From Eubacteriales Family XIII. Incertae Sedis bacterium (GTDB taxonomy: Bacteria > Bacillota > Clostridia > Peptostreptococcales > Anaerovoracaceae): a stretch of 9,839 nucleotides of DNA. Position numbers and translations under genes: made by a program. The first letter of the stretch is position 1, and each line of letters begins with the position of its first letter. The stretch spans positions 1 through 9,839 of the forward strand of contig JAITPU010000038.1 of NCBI GenBank assembly GCA_031289235.1. Reading direction: 5' to 3'. Below, in pieces: positions 1 to 6,609 of the stretch. A model generated the notes under the pieces. It was not told where the DNA came from. It searched no databases and worked only from the letters and a program-made list of their open reading frames with translations.

Positions 1-809
1 CCGTCTATCCCCATCCTCTTCTTTCGCGGCCCGTAAAGAGGATCGCCTAAGAGCGGATGCCCTATGTGAGCCATATGCACGCGGATCTGGTGAGTGCGCC
101 CTGTCTCAAGCCTGAGCGCCAGATAAACAAATCCGCCTAAGCGCTCCAGCAGCCGGTAATGTGTAACCGCCTCGCGGCCGTTTTTTTCCACCACCGCCTG
201 CTTCCTGCGATTCAGCGGATCCCTTCCGAGGGGAAAACGGATCGTCCCGCTGTCCTCACGCAGGTTATTGTACGCCAGCGCGTGGTACTCGCGCGCGATT
301 TTATGAGCGGCAAGCTGAGCGGAAAGCGAACGGTGCGCGCGGTCATTTTTAGCGATCATCAAAAGGCCGCTGGTGTCCTTGTCTATCCTGTGTACGACGC
401 CGGGTCTCGTTTCGCCTCCTATGACGGGAAGTCTGCCGCCGCAGTGATGCAGCACGGCGTTGACCAAGGTCCCGTCGGGATTGCCCGGCGCGGGATGCAC
501 CACTAAGCCTTTCGGCTTATCCACCACGAGCATATCCTCATCTTCAAATATGACGCGCAGCGGAATGTCCTGAGGCAGTATTTCCGTCTTCCCGGCGGCG
601 GGAACGGTTATTTCGACGCGATCGCCCTCTTTTACCCTGCGCTTCTTCTCGTCCGCGATATCTCCGTTGATCCGCACATTCCCCTGTCCGATCAGCTTTT
701 GCAGACAGCTGCGCGACATATCCCGCAGCCGCTCTGAGAGCGCCGCGTCCAGCCGGTTTCCCGACGCGGAAGCGTCTAATCTCAATTCATAGCGGCGCTC
801 GTCACTCAT
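1..809 (-). CDS. rluD: RluD/RluA-family 23S rRNA pseudouridine synthase (3' end cut by window edge)
   Basis: This reading frame has no stop in the window: it starts at an ATG at 809 and runs off the left edge after 269 complete codons. The product should convert specific uridines of large-subunit rRNA to pseudouridine in the cytoplasm. Residues about 9-70 look like an S4 RNA-binding domain (GNRLDAALSERL, then LIGQGNVRING). The catalytic domain follows, with VVDKPKGLVVHPAPGN at about 95-110, the family motif HRIDKDTSGLL at 140-150 with D143 as presumed catalytic Asp, and GRTHQIRVHMAHIGHPLLGD at about 237-256. It overlaps the end of lspA by 8 bp, which suggests translational coupling, and the lspA-synthase order matches lspA-ylyB of Bacillus subtilis. 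The family is certain. The exact target uridines are inferred from the S4-containing RluD subgroup. Confidence 0.93.
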   Translation of the reverse strand, partial: MSDERRYELRLDASASGNRLDAALSERLRDMSRSCLQKLIGQGNVRINGDIADEKKRRVKEGDRVEITVPAAGKTEILPQDIPLRVIFEDEDMLVVDKPKGLVVHPAPGNPDGTLVNAVLHHCGGRLPVIGGETRPGVVHRIDKDTSGLLMIAKNDRAHRSLSAQLAAHKIAREYHALAYNNLREDSGTIRFPLGRDPLNRRKQAVVEKNGREAVTHYRLLERLGGFVYLALRLETGRTHQIRVHMAHIGHPLLGDPLYGPRKKRMGID

Positions 810-1278
810 CGGGAAGCTTTCCGCCGTCCTTGCGCTCGGAAAGGATCAAGTACAATAAAACAACGCCGCAGCCCGTGCAAACGGCGACATCCGCGAAATT
901 GAAAATGAATGGGAAAAAATATAAATGAACGTAATCCAACACATATCCCCAGCGGACGCGGTCAACCATATTTCCCACGCCACCCGCGACGATAAGAGAA
1001 ACTCCCCAAAGCAGCAGCCTGTGTTCCGTTTTACGCCTGAGGATCAGAAAGGCCAGCAACGAGGCCAGCACACCCGCGGTGATCACGAGCAGCAACGCCG
1101 TATGATCCTCCATGAAATTAAAAGCCGCGCCCGTATTGTGATAATTTGTGATATAAAAAAATCCGTCGATCACCGGATACGCGGATTGGCCGTTTACGGA
1201 ATACGCGATATGCGAACGCACCGCGGATTTGATCATCTGATCCAGCGCGACAGCCGCGGCGATCGCAATAAAGTACAT
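802..1278 (-). CDS. lspA: lipoprotein signal peptidase (signal peptidase II, LspA)
   Basis: A complete 158-residue protein of usual family length. LspA is an inner-membrane aspartyl protease that removes the signal peptide of prolipoproteins after the lipobox cysteine is diacylglyceryl-modified. Seen here are an N-terminal hydrophobic helix containing LDQMIK, the block YHNTGAAF at 46-53, the motif GGVGNMVDR at 99-107, and the two presumed catalytic aspartates, D115 in YVLDYVHL and D130 in FNFADVAVC. Hydrophobic stretches at about 1-18, 60-80, 88-105 and 121-146 give the usual four membrane segments. It starts 5 bp after the divIVA stop, with a GAGG ribosome-binding sequence inside the end of divIVA, and overlaps the next gene by 8 bp. 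The C-terminus is charged (SERKDGG), as expected for a cytoplasmic tail. Confidence 0.97.
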   Translation of the reverse strand: MYFIAIAAAVALDQMIKSAVRSHIAYSVNGQSAYPVIDGFFYITNYHNTGAAFNFMEDHTALLLVITAGVLASLLAFLILRRKTEHRLLLWGVSLIVAGGVGNMVDRVRWGYVLDYVHLYFFPFIFNFADVAVCTGCGVVLLYLILSERKDGGKLPDE

Positions 1279-1283
1279 CGGAT

Positions 1284-1901
1284 TTAAACCTCGTCCCCCA
1301 TTCTCAGGTTGATTATTGTTTTCATGTTCGCCCGGGAATTCTTATCCGCATAGTCCGGCGCTTGAATCACCTGCTTCGCCGTCTCTTTTTCCGCGCCGGC
1401 CTCGGCGGTCTCATGAGCGAACGGTTTGAATTCTTCCATTTCTTTTTCCGGGAACAAATCGGCGCTGAGATTGTCAAATCTTTCCAGCTCGGTTTCCAAA
1501 AGGCCCCTGTATCTGGTTTTGAACATGCTCCAGCGTCTTTGCAGGTTGAAAGCTTCTTCCGTAAGCCGTTCCACGGACTCTTTCGCTTCCCGCTGTATCC
1601 GCTCGGCGTCTAATTCCGCGTTTTTCAGTAAAATTTCAGCCCGCTTCTCGGCGCTGGCGGAAATATCATTCATAAGCGCTTTGGCCGCTTCAAGCGTATT
1701 GAGCACCGAGTTTTCCGCGCTCCGGTAATGCTCCACCTCGGAGGTCAGCGTCTTGATGGATTCTTTCATCCGCTTGTTTTCCTGGATCATTTTCTCCATA
1801 TCAAGAGTGAGAAGATCCAAAAAACCGTCCACTTCGTCTTCCTTGTAGCCGCGCACGGCTCTCTGGAACTGCTTGTTCTGTATATCCAAAGGCGTGATCA
1901 T
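1284..1901 (-). CDS. divIVA: DivIVA-family polar/septal scaffold protein
   Basis: A 205-residue protein. DivIVA proteins bind negatively curved membrane at septa and poles and recruit division, sporulation or cell-wall factors. The N-terminus ITPLDIQNKQF then RGYKEDEVDGFL (residues 2-28) is the diagnostic lipid-binding domain. Residues about 30-150 are rich in Glu, Lys, Leu and Ala and look like a long coiled coil. A less ordered acidic tail follows, with a short conserved-looking end (MKTIINLRMGDEV). Upstream is yggT, the order also found in the B. subtilis ylm-divIVA cluster, but without ylmH between them. A GGGGGG stretch 9 bases before the ATG at 1901 can act as ribosome binding site. The position matching the membrane-inserting Phe17 of B. 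subtilis DivIVA is Val16 here, while the following basic residue (R17) is kept. Confidence 0.93.
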   Translation of the reverse strand: MITPLDIQNKQFQRAVRGYKEDEVDGFLDLLTLDMEKMIQENKRMKESIKTLTSEVEHYRSAENSVLNTLEAAKALMNDISASAEKRAEILLKNAELDAERIQREAKESVERLTEEAFNLQRRWSMFKTRYRGLLETELERFDNLSADLFPEKEMEEFKPFAHETAEAGAEKETAKQVIQAPDYADKNSRANMKTIINLRMGDEV

Positions 1902-1924
1902 ACTAAAATTCCCCCCGTACAGTC

Positions 1925-1941
1925 ACTATTCAAAGGCAGGC
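1925..1941. repeat. 17-bp intergenic repeat, copy 1 (upstream of divIVA)
   Basis: The sequence ACTATTCAAAGGCAGGC is identical to positions 8492-8508, in the same orientation. It lies in the 63-bp spacer between the yggT stop and the divIVA start, just upstream of the presumed divIVA ribosome binding site. Directly after the repeat this copy has ATCAAC, whereas the other has GTTGAT, its reverse complement. No function is known to me. A short dispersed repeat or a protein-binding site are both possible. Confidence 0.6.
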
Positions 1942-1964
1942 ATCAACCCGTAACATTCATAAAT

Positions 1965-2255
1965 TTACAATAAGATCCCGATCAGCACGATCAGCAGTCT
2001 GCGAACCAGCATGACCGCCAGAATAGCGGCCATAACGGAAAAATCCAACATCCCGGTATTGAAACCGGAAAGAAACCGTCGGCACGGCGTGACTATGGGT
2101 TCCGTGAGCCGGATCAGCAGAAAATTGAGCCGGTAAAGCATTATGTTCGGTACGCCCATGCGCGGGTTTACAAACCAGCTTAATAAGGCGCGGGCCGCCA
2201 AAAGCAGCATGAGAAGATCACAAAACCTGTAAATCGCCAAAATCAGTATATTCAT
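1965..2255 (-). CDS. yggT: YggT-family (YlmG) small integral membrane protein
   Basis: A 96-residue protein read from the ATG at 2255, giving the N-terminus MNILILAIYRFCDLLMLL, typical for this family. The frame stays open to a TTG at 2309, but that would add 18 polar residues overlapping sepF, so the ATG, 16 bp after the sepF stop, is preferred. Two hydrophobic segments, at about residues 2-27 and 70-95, flank a loop with the family-type signature LIRLTEPIVTPCRRFL. YggT/YlmG proteins are membrane proteins linked by gene context to SepF and division; the molecular role is not settled. The ribosome binding site is weak (AGCGGGCG), so translational coupling to sepF is likely. Confidence 0.88.
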   Translation of the reverse strand: MNILILAIYRFCDLLMLLLAARALLSWFVNPRMGVPNIMLYRLNFLLIRLTEPIVTPCRRFLSGFNTGMLDFSVMAAILAVMLVRRLLIVLIGILL

Positions 2256-2271
2256 ACGCCCGCTGTACCTG

Positions 2272-2799
2272 TTATTTCCATGGACTTTTCGCGTTGCCGC
2301 TGAAATCAATGCCTTTGTGTTCCGTATTCGACATCACGTCTATATTTTCCGGAACGAATACGAATATGTTGTTCGCGATCTTCTGGACATTTCCGTTCAG
2401 CGCGTAAGTCGCCCCGCTCAAAAAATCGAAAATTTTCCGCGCCGCGTCCGATTCTACCTTTTCCAGATTGATTATCACCGGCTTTTTGCATTTCAGGCTG
2501 TCCACGAGCCGGGGACATTCGTCGAAGCCTTTGGGTTCCGTCACGATCAGCTTAAATTGGCTTGTAATAGCGTTCAGTGTCTTATTCTGCATCGAGATCA
2601 CCTTATCTTTCGAATCCCTGTCTCTGCTTCCGTCGTGCGTTTCGACCCTGGATGATATGGGCGCGCTGTAGGAAGCGCCTTTGAGATCGACGGATCTCCG
2701 TTCCGCCTGCGCGGCGTCCCATTCTTCCTCTTCATCATATTCTGCCATCTCTTCGATACCAACAAGCGCCTTTAATTTATTCAGCAGTCCGCCCGCCAT
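2272..2799 (-). CDS. sepF: SepF, FtsZ membrane anchor and cell division protein
   Basis: A complete 175-residue protein. SepF ties FtsZ polymers to the membrane and organises the division ring. Residues 1-15 (MAGGLLNKLKALVGI) can form the amphipathic membrane-binding helix. Residues about 18-75 are a charged, low-complexity linker. Residues about 82-157 are the conserved SepF core, with VTEPKGFDECPRLVDSLK at 86-103, KKPVIINLEKV at 105-115 and FDFLSGATYALNGNVQKI at 124-141, ending in the strand IFVFVPENIDV. A strong AGGAGG lies 7 bases before the ATG at 2799. The gene sits between yggS and yggT, the classic ylmE-ylmF-ylmG order. Confidence 0.97.
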   Translation of the reverse strand: MAGGLLNKLKALVGIEEMAEYDEEEEWDAAQAERRSVDLKGASYSAPISSRVETHDGSRDRDSKDKVISMQNKTLNAITSQFKLIVTEPKGFDECPRLVDSLKCKKPVIINLEKVESDAARKIFDFLSGATYALNGNVQKIANNIFVFVPENIDVMSNTEHKGIDFSGNAKSPWK

Positions 2800-2821
2800 C
2801 GCAATCCCTCCTATTTCCTAA

Positions 2822-2848
2822 GGTATATATAATAAGTTATACTATCAA
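2822..2848 (-). promoter_or_regulatory. possible weak promoter upstream of sepF
   Basis: The 103-bp spacer between yggS and sepF contains an AT-rich stretch unlike its surroundings. On the minus strand a -35-like TTGATA (2843-2848) is followed after 15 bp by TATACC (2822-2827); alternative TATA-rich registers overlap. The spacing is short and the -10 box imperfect, so this is only a candidate for an extra promoter feeding sepF, yggT and divIVA. Confidence 0.25.
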
Positions 2849-2855
2849 GCCCTGC

Positions 2856-2880
2856 TCCGCCCGCAAAGGTCTTAGGCGGA
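2856..2880 (-). other. inverted repeat after yggS (hairpin without T-tract)
   Basis: TCCGCC (2856-2861) and GGCGGA (2875-2880) can form a 6-bp GC-rich stem with a 13-base loop just downstream of the yggS stop. No run of T follows on the transcribed strand, so it does not meet the usual picture of an intrinsic terminator. It could affect mRNA stability or processing between yggS and sepF. Confidence 0.35.
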
Positions 2881-2902
2881 AATCATCGCGGACGCCCTTA
2901 TC

Positions 2903-3598
2903 TTAAACAGCGGCCATACGCGCTCCGAATATGGCGGTCCCGACGCGAACCAGATTCGACCCCTCAGCGACCGCCACAGGATAATCGCCGGACATTCCCA
3001 TGGACAGATAGCGGAAATTGAGACGCTCGTGATCAATCTTCCCGCACAGATCGTAAAGCGCCTTTACCTGACTGAAATATACGGCGACGTCCTCCGGGTT
3101 TTCCGAGACCGGCGCGATATGCATAAGTCCCCGTATTCTTATATTTCTGCAACTTTTCAGGATCGCCATGATCAACTTCTCTGTCCCGTCAGGCGCAACG
3201 CCGGATTTGCTCTCTTCGCCCGCCGCGTTCACCTGGATCAGAATATCCATTATTATTCCGTGCTGTTCGGCCCTGCGGTCTATCTCCTCAGCCAGTTTCA
3301 GGGAGTCAACGGAATGGATCATGCAGACCTTATCAATGATATATTTTACCTTGTTTCTCTGCAAATGTCCAATCATATGCCATCTTACCGACAAAACGTC
3401 CTGAAATTTATCAAGGATCTCCTGCACTTTGTTCTCGCCGATATCCGTAACGCCCGCGCAGACGATCTCGTTGATTTCATAAACGCTCCTCGTTTTAGTC
3501 ACGGCTACGAGCAGAACCTCGTCCGGCTTCCGCCCGGCGGCGGCACAGCATTCCGCGAGATTTTTCCGCACGCTTTCAAGATTTTTTACTATGCTCAT
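2903..3598 (-). CDS. yggS: YggS/YlmE-family PLP-binding protein (PLP homeostasis)
   Basis: A complete 231-residue protein of usual family length. The family binds pyridoxal 5'-phosphate in an alanine-racemase-type barrel, has no firmly assigned catalytic reaction, and is linked to PLP and amino-acid homeostasis (human PLPBP is a homologue). The PLP lysine is K35 in LLVAVTKTRS. Also present are GENKVQE at 54-60, WHMIGHLQRNK at 73-83, LMHIAP at 158-163, SMGMSGDY at 199-206 and the phosphate-binding end GSNLVRVGTAIFG at 213-225. Its ATG overlaps the stop of the upstream HlyD-like gene by 4 bp (ATGA) and is preceded by AGGAGA, so the two are very probably co-translated. Confidence 0.96.
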   Translation of the reverse strand: MSIVKNLESVRKNLAECCAAAGRKPDEVLLVAVTKTRSVYEINEIVCAGVTDIGENKVQEILDKFQDVLSVRWHMIGHLQRNKVKYIIDKVCMIHSVDSLKLAEEIDRRAEQHGIIMDILIQVNAAGEESKSGVAPDGTEKLIMAILKSCRNIRIRGLMHIAPVSENPEDVAVYFSQVKALYDLCGKIDHERLNFRYLSMGMSGDYPVAVAEGSNLVRVGTAIFGARMAAV

Positions 3599-4596
3599 TT
3601 TTTCTCCTGATAATGCGCCCCAGGATCCTTCAATATCTCCTCATATATGTTTACCGTCTTCACCTGTTTTCCATCCGCGTCCGTGAAACTTGAGACGGAG
3701 ATGACCGACCACTCGCCGTCGCTCGCATGGACTTTTACAGGAACAAACTCGAACTCCCCGCTTTTTTGTCTGGCATAGACGCCAAGACGCCCGTTTTCCG
3801 ACGCGAGATTTTTATTTTCGACGAGAAGACCCTGATAATCCGCCGCCACTATCGTCGCTTCCACGCTTCGTATCTGCGCCAGATCTTCGTAATACCTGTC
3901 AAAATCCAAAACGACCAGCCAGTCCTCGCCCTGATCTAAAACAGCCGAAACCTTCCCGCTCACTTCGCCTTTCGGCAGAACCGCGGCGACTGTTTTCCCC
4001 GCCTCATATTTCACCACGGATCCCGAATCTTTGCTAAGCCAGAACAACATGCGCCAAATGCTGTTGTCCACGAGCTTGCATACCGGTTCGCCCCGCAGGA
4101 CGCTCTCCCTCGCCAGCCTCTCTACGTTTCCTTCCAGCGCTTCGGCTTGCTTTTTGGTGATCGTCCGCATGTTATCCGGGGAAAACAACGTTTCATAGCC
4201 GTCCGCGAAATAGCTCACAACACAGCTTTCAGGCGCTGTGTTTTCCGCCATGAAAGCGCCGGCCCCGCCGACACGCTCCGTCAAAAGGCTAAGCGCCGAT
4301 TCTGACGTCTCCGGGGCTTCTCCCGTTCCGGCGATATCTAAAATTTTCACGCCTTTGCGGACTTTAACGCCTTCCCCCACATAATACGCCGTATTTCCGC
4401 TGCGATCCGCAAGGTATACCGTTTCGTCCCTGACTATCCAGCCCGTGACCGTGTCCGAAACCGGCAGATGCCCAAACTCAAGCACCGTCGTCCGCCGCAG
4501 GCTGTCCGTAACGCCGGGGATCACATAAATCACAACGTAAAGGCCCACGAGGGAAAAAACAAAAAGAAAAACCGCTATCTTATTTTTCTTCTTCAT
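3595..4596 (-). CDS. HlyD-like membrane-anchored protein of unknown role
   Basis: A 333-residue protein. A basic start (MKKKNK) and hydrophobic segment at about 7-28 suggest a single N-terminal membrane anchor with the rest outside. Residues about 46-90 (VSDTVTGWIVRDETVY, then VGEGVKVRKGVKILDI) resemble the first half of a biotinyl-lipoyl-like domain of HlyD/periplasmic adaptor proteins. Residues about 195-250 are beta-rich. A segment near 256-290 (GLLVENKNLASENGRLGVY, then FVPVKV) resembles the end of adaptor-like proteins. The long coiled coil typical of export adaptors is absent, and no ABC or outer-membrane partner gene is nearby. From memory, similar proteins precede yggS-sepF in other Clostridia, which suggests an envelope or division role rather than export; that is inference. 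It starts 18 bp after the trmD stop with only a weak ribosome binding site, and overlaps yggS by 4 bp. Confidence 0.75.
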   Translation of the reverse strand: MKKKNKIAVFLFVFSLVGLYVVIYVIPGVTDSLRRTTVLEFGHLPVSDTVTGWIVRDETVYLADRSGNTAYYVGEGVKVRKGVKILDIAGTGEAPETSESALSLLTERVGGAGAFMAENTAPESCVVSYFADGYETLFSPDNMRTITKKQAEALEGNVERLARESVLRGEPVCKLVDNSIWRMLFWLSKDSGSVVKYEAGKTVAAVLPKGEVSGKVSAVLDQGEDWLVVLDFDRYYEDLAQIRSVEATIVAADYQGLLVENKNLASENGRLGVYARQKSGEFEFVPVKVHASDGEWSVISVSSFTDADGKQVKTVNIYEEILKDPGAHYQEKK

Positions 4597-4614
4597 TTAA
4601 TGCGCCCGCGCCCC

Positions 4615-5382
4615 TTATTTTATAGCAGACAGCGGCAATTTACAAGATTTTTCGCCTTCAACGCGCTCCAATATCTTTTTTTCGTCCTTGTCGAGTTCCT
4701 CCCTGCCGGCGAGAAAGGCCTCAAACAGATCGGGCCGCCGTTCCTTTGTCAGCCGCAAAGATTCCTCAAATTTCCAAAGATGTATAATTCTGTGATTTCC
4801 CGAAATCAGCGCCTCCGGAACTTCCATGCCGCGGTATTCTCTCGGTTTAGTGTATTGCGGATATTCCAGAAGACCGGAATATATCGATTCCTCGTCATGG
4901 GCGCAGCTCCCGATGACGCCGGGCGCCATGCGCGCTACGGAGTCAACGAGGATCATGGCCGGAAGCTCGCCGCCCGTAAGGATGAAATCTCCAATGGAAA
5001 TTTCTTCCATTTGCCAATATTCCAATATCCGCTGGTCGATTCCTTCGTAATGCCCGCACAAAATAAGCAGCTTTTCCTCGCGCGTAAGTTCTTCGATCAG
5101 CGCCCGGTCCAGCAGCCTGCCTCTCGGGGACATGTAGATCAAACGTTTCCCCTCTGCGCCTATCCGCGAAAGGGCGTTGAAAACCGGATCCGGAGTCATC
5201 ACCATGCCGGCGCCGCCGCCGAAAGGATAGTCGTCGGCTTTTTTATGTTTGTCCAAACTGTAGTCCCGGATATTAAAAAGGGCGATGTCTAAAATTTCCC
5301 TTTCCCGCGCCCTTCCCAATCTGCTTTCGCCGGTAACGGCGGAAAACATGCCGGGAAACAAAGTCAATATCTCTATCCTCAT
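4615..5382 (-). CDS. trmD: tRNA (guanine-N1-)-methyltransferase TrmD
   Basis: A complete 255-residue protein. TrmD methylates N1 of G37 next to the anticodon using S-adenosylmethionine, preventing +1 frameshifting. The N-terminus MRIEILTLFPGMF, the block YPFGGGAGMVM at 52-62, and the SPOUT trefoil-knot motifs SPRGR (85-89), LCGHYEGID (108-116) and EISIGDFILTGGELPA (127-142) are all present. The substrate and dimer motif is EYPQYTKP then YRGMEVPEALISGNH at 173-197. The position matching the catalytic Asp169 of E. coli/H. influenzae TrmD (numbering from memory) appears to be Glu165 here. rimM lies 26 bp upstream and the HlyD-like gene 18 bp downstream, replacing the usual rplS. Confidence 0.97.
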   Translation of the reverse strand: MRIEILTLFPGMFSAVTGESRLGRAREREILDIALFNIRDYSLDKHKKADDYPFGGGAGMVMTPDPVFNALSRIGAEGKRLIYMSPRGRLLDRALIEELTREEKLLILCGHYEGIDQRILEYWQMEEISIGDFILTGGELPAMILVDSVARMAPGVIGSCAHDEESIYSGLLEYPQYTKPREYRGMEVPEALISGNHRIIHLWKFEESLRLTKERRPDLFEAFLAGREELDKDEKKILERVEGEKSCKLPLSAIK

Positions 5383-5408
5383 CTAAAAATCCCATCGCGC
5401 CGCCGCGT

Positions 5409-5906
5409 TCACAGATCTAACAAGCCCTCCGGAAGTTCGACCGTTACGCGCCTGTTTTCCAGATCGACGTTTTTGATAAAGGCGCCTACCGCGGGCAGCA
5501 GGAACGCGCCCCCATCGGGTCTGCCGATCTCATAAATGTCCTGAGCGCGGTTCTGTATGACATCGCGGATCTCTCCCAAAACGCCGCCGCCGCCGTCAAC
5601 GACAGCAGCGCCGATGAGATCCCTGACGTAATACGCATCCTCCGGCAGCCCCGGCAGATCCTCCTCGAGGATGAACACTTCCCTGCCCCGCCGTTTTTCG
5701 GCCTCATTTACGCTGTCGATCCCTTTTAATTTAATTATCGAAAGGTTTTTCACATAACGCACGCCTTCGATCTCGCACAATTCATCGCCGACATACACGG
5801 AATCCAAGCCCGAAAACCGATTCGCCCTGTCCGAATAATGGTAAACTTTCAGTTCGCCCTTCAATCCCACCACGTTCACGATTTTGCCCGTCAGAATTTT
5901 TCCCAT
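5409..5906 (-). CDS. rimM: 16S rRNA processing / 30S maturation factor RimM
   Basis: A complete 165-residue protein of usual length. RimM binds ribosomal protein uS19 and helps mature the head of the 30S subunit. The N-terminal RimM domain shows GKIVNVVGLKGELKVYHYSD at 7-26 and the stretch IKLKGIDSVNEAEKRRG at 58-74. The C-terminal PRC-barrel domain shows AYYVRDLIGAAVVD at 91-104 and LLPAVGAFIKNVDLENRRV at 136-154. It begins 7 bp after the khpA stop, with only GGCGG as ribosome binding sequence, so reinitiation after khpA is likely. The residue run DGGGGVLGE in the barrel is a slightly Gly-rich loop. Confidence 0.96.
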   Translation of the reverse strand: MGKILTGKIVNVVGLKGELKVYHYSDRANRFSGLDSVYVGDELCEIEGVRYVKNLSIIKLKGIDSVNEAEKRRGREVFILEEDLPGLPEDAYYVRDLIGAAVVDGGGGVLGEIRDVIQNRAQDIYEIGRPDGGAFLLPAVGAFIKNVDLENRRVTVELPEGLLDL

Positions 5907-5913
5907 CCGCCGG

Positions 5914-6144
5914 CTACTGTACGATCTCGACCGAGACCCTCTCGTTTTCTTTCATCGCGACGGCTCTTACCACCGTGCGCAACGCTTTCGCGATCCTGCC
6001 CTGCTTTCCGATCACCCTGCCCATATCGTCCGGCGCAACGCGCAGTTCGATGATTGTCCCTTCCTCTCCGGACACAGTTTTAACCTCCACGGCTTCCGGA
6101 TGTTCGACTAAAGATGCCGCGATCATTTTCACTAATTCTTCCAT
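5914..6144 (-). CDS. khpA: KH-domain RNA-binding protein KhpA (YlqC)
   Basis: A complete 76-residue protein made of a single KH domain. The conserved GxxG loop is GKQG at 46-49 within MGRVIGKQGRIAKALRTVV (41-59). KhpA is a small RNA-binding protein that, in several Gram-positives, pairs with KhpB (Jag/EloR) and influences mRNA and cell elongation. The place between rpsP and rimM is standard for Bacillota. A purine-rich AGAGGGGG lies about 9 bases before the ATG at 6144. The 170-bp spacer upstream is unusually long for this operon and holds a structured repeat element. Confidence 0.95.
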   Translation of the reverse strand: MEELVKMIAASLVEHPEAVEVKTVSGEEGTIIELRVAPDDMGRVIGKQGRIAKALRTVVRAVAMKENERVSVEIVQ

Positions 6145-6172
6145 TTAAACGATCCCCCTCTTTCTTATTTGC

Positions 6173-6273
6173 AAACATTGGACAAAATAGCGAGGATTTT
6201 CCCAGGTCAGGCAAGGCGGCAGGTTTTGCCAACACAGCTTGACGGGAAAAAGACCGTCACGACTCCAATGTTT
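6173..6273. repeat. 101-bp nested palindromic element between rpsP and khpA
   Basis: The element is bounded by perfect 10-bp inverted repeats, AAACATTGGA (6173-6182) and TCCAATGTTT (6264-6273). Inside are TTTTCCC (6197-6203) with GGGAAAA (6244-6250), and GGCAA (6210-6214) with TTGCC (6226-6230), so three inverted repeats nest almost symmetrically. The spacers between the outer and middle arms are 14 and 13 bases. A competing local hairpin, TGACGG with CCGTCA (6240-6259), would exclude the middle pairing. This could be a miniature mobile-type repeat, or a structured leader in the operon mRNA just upstream of khpA. It contains no coding potential that I trust. Confidence 0.55.
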
Positions 6274-6295
6274 AGTTGATGGCGCAATAATATTA
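6248..6295. repeat. 48-bp dispersed repeat, copy A (rpsP-khpA spacer)
   Basis: This stretch matches 6610-6657 in the same orientation at about 38 of 48 positions by eye, with an exact 13-bp core CGACTCCAATGTT. On the plus strand GTCACGACT (6256-6264) pairs with AGTTGATGGC (6274-6283, one bulged A) around the 9-base loop CCAATGTTT. It overlaps the right end of the 101-bp palindromic element. Confidence 0.6.
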
Positions 6296-6314
6296 CTGAC
6301 GCATGCTTGCTTCT

Positions 6315-6560
6315 TTATGCTATCACGCCGTTTTTTTTGAAAAGGCTTCTCACTATCTCCGTAGGCTGTGCGCCGTTGGAAAGCCATTTTTTCGCTCTTT
6401 CACCGTCTACCCTGACATCGGCCGGATCTTTAAGAGGGTCATAATAGCCTATTTCCTCTATGAACTTCCCGTCCCTGGGCGCTCTGGAATCAGCAACCAC
6501 AATCCTGTAAAAGGGCTTCTTATTCGCTCCCATTCTTTTCAACCTTATTTTAACCGCCAT
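6315..6560 (-). CDS. rpsP: 30S ribosomal protein bS16
   Basis: A complete 81-residue protein of normal length for bS16, a small-subunit protein needed for 30S assembly. The N-terminus MAVKIRLKRMG, then KKPFYRIVVADSRAPRDGKFIE (14-35), IGYYDPLKDP (37-46) and GAQPTEIVRSLFKK (63-76) are diagnostic. A strong GGAGG lies 6 bases before the ATG at 6560. It is flanked by two spacers of 94 and 170 bp that carry copies of the same diverged repeat, so bS16 is bracketed by the only sizeable non-coding gaps between ffh and trmD. Confidence 0.98.
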   Translation of the reverse strand: MAVKIRLKRMGANKKPFYRIVVADSRAPRDGKFIEEIGYYDPLKDPADVRVDGERAKKWLSNGAQPTEIVRSLFKKNGVIA

Positions 6561-6609
6561 TTTTTACCTCCTCGTCCGCCGTTTTCAAAATTATTGCTAG
6601 ATAATTAAA

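Noticed and set aside
159..506. 115-codon plus-strand open frame near the left edge
   Set aside because: It is antisense to the RluD-type pseudouridine synthase, whose minus-strand frame is open to the window edge with full catalytic motifs.
3029..3610. 193-codon plus-strand open frame opposite yggS
   Set aside because: Antisense to a clear YggS gene with every family motif; the translation has no recognisable features.
4468..5292. 274-codon plus-strand open frame opposite trmD and the HlyD-like gene
   Set aside because: It is antisense to two well-supported genes, has no recognisable domain, and is explained by base composition of the opposite strand.
6145..6387. 80-codon minus-strand frame spanning the rpsP 3' end and the rpsP-khpA spacer
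   Set aside because: It overlaps rpsP in another frame and runs through the palindromic repeat element. The peptide matches nothing I recognise, and palindromic repeats often leave open frames by chance.
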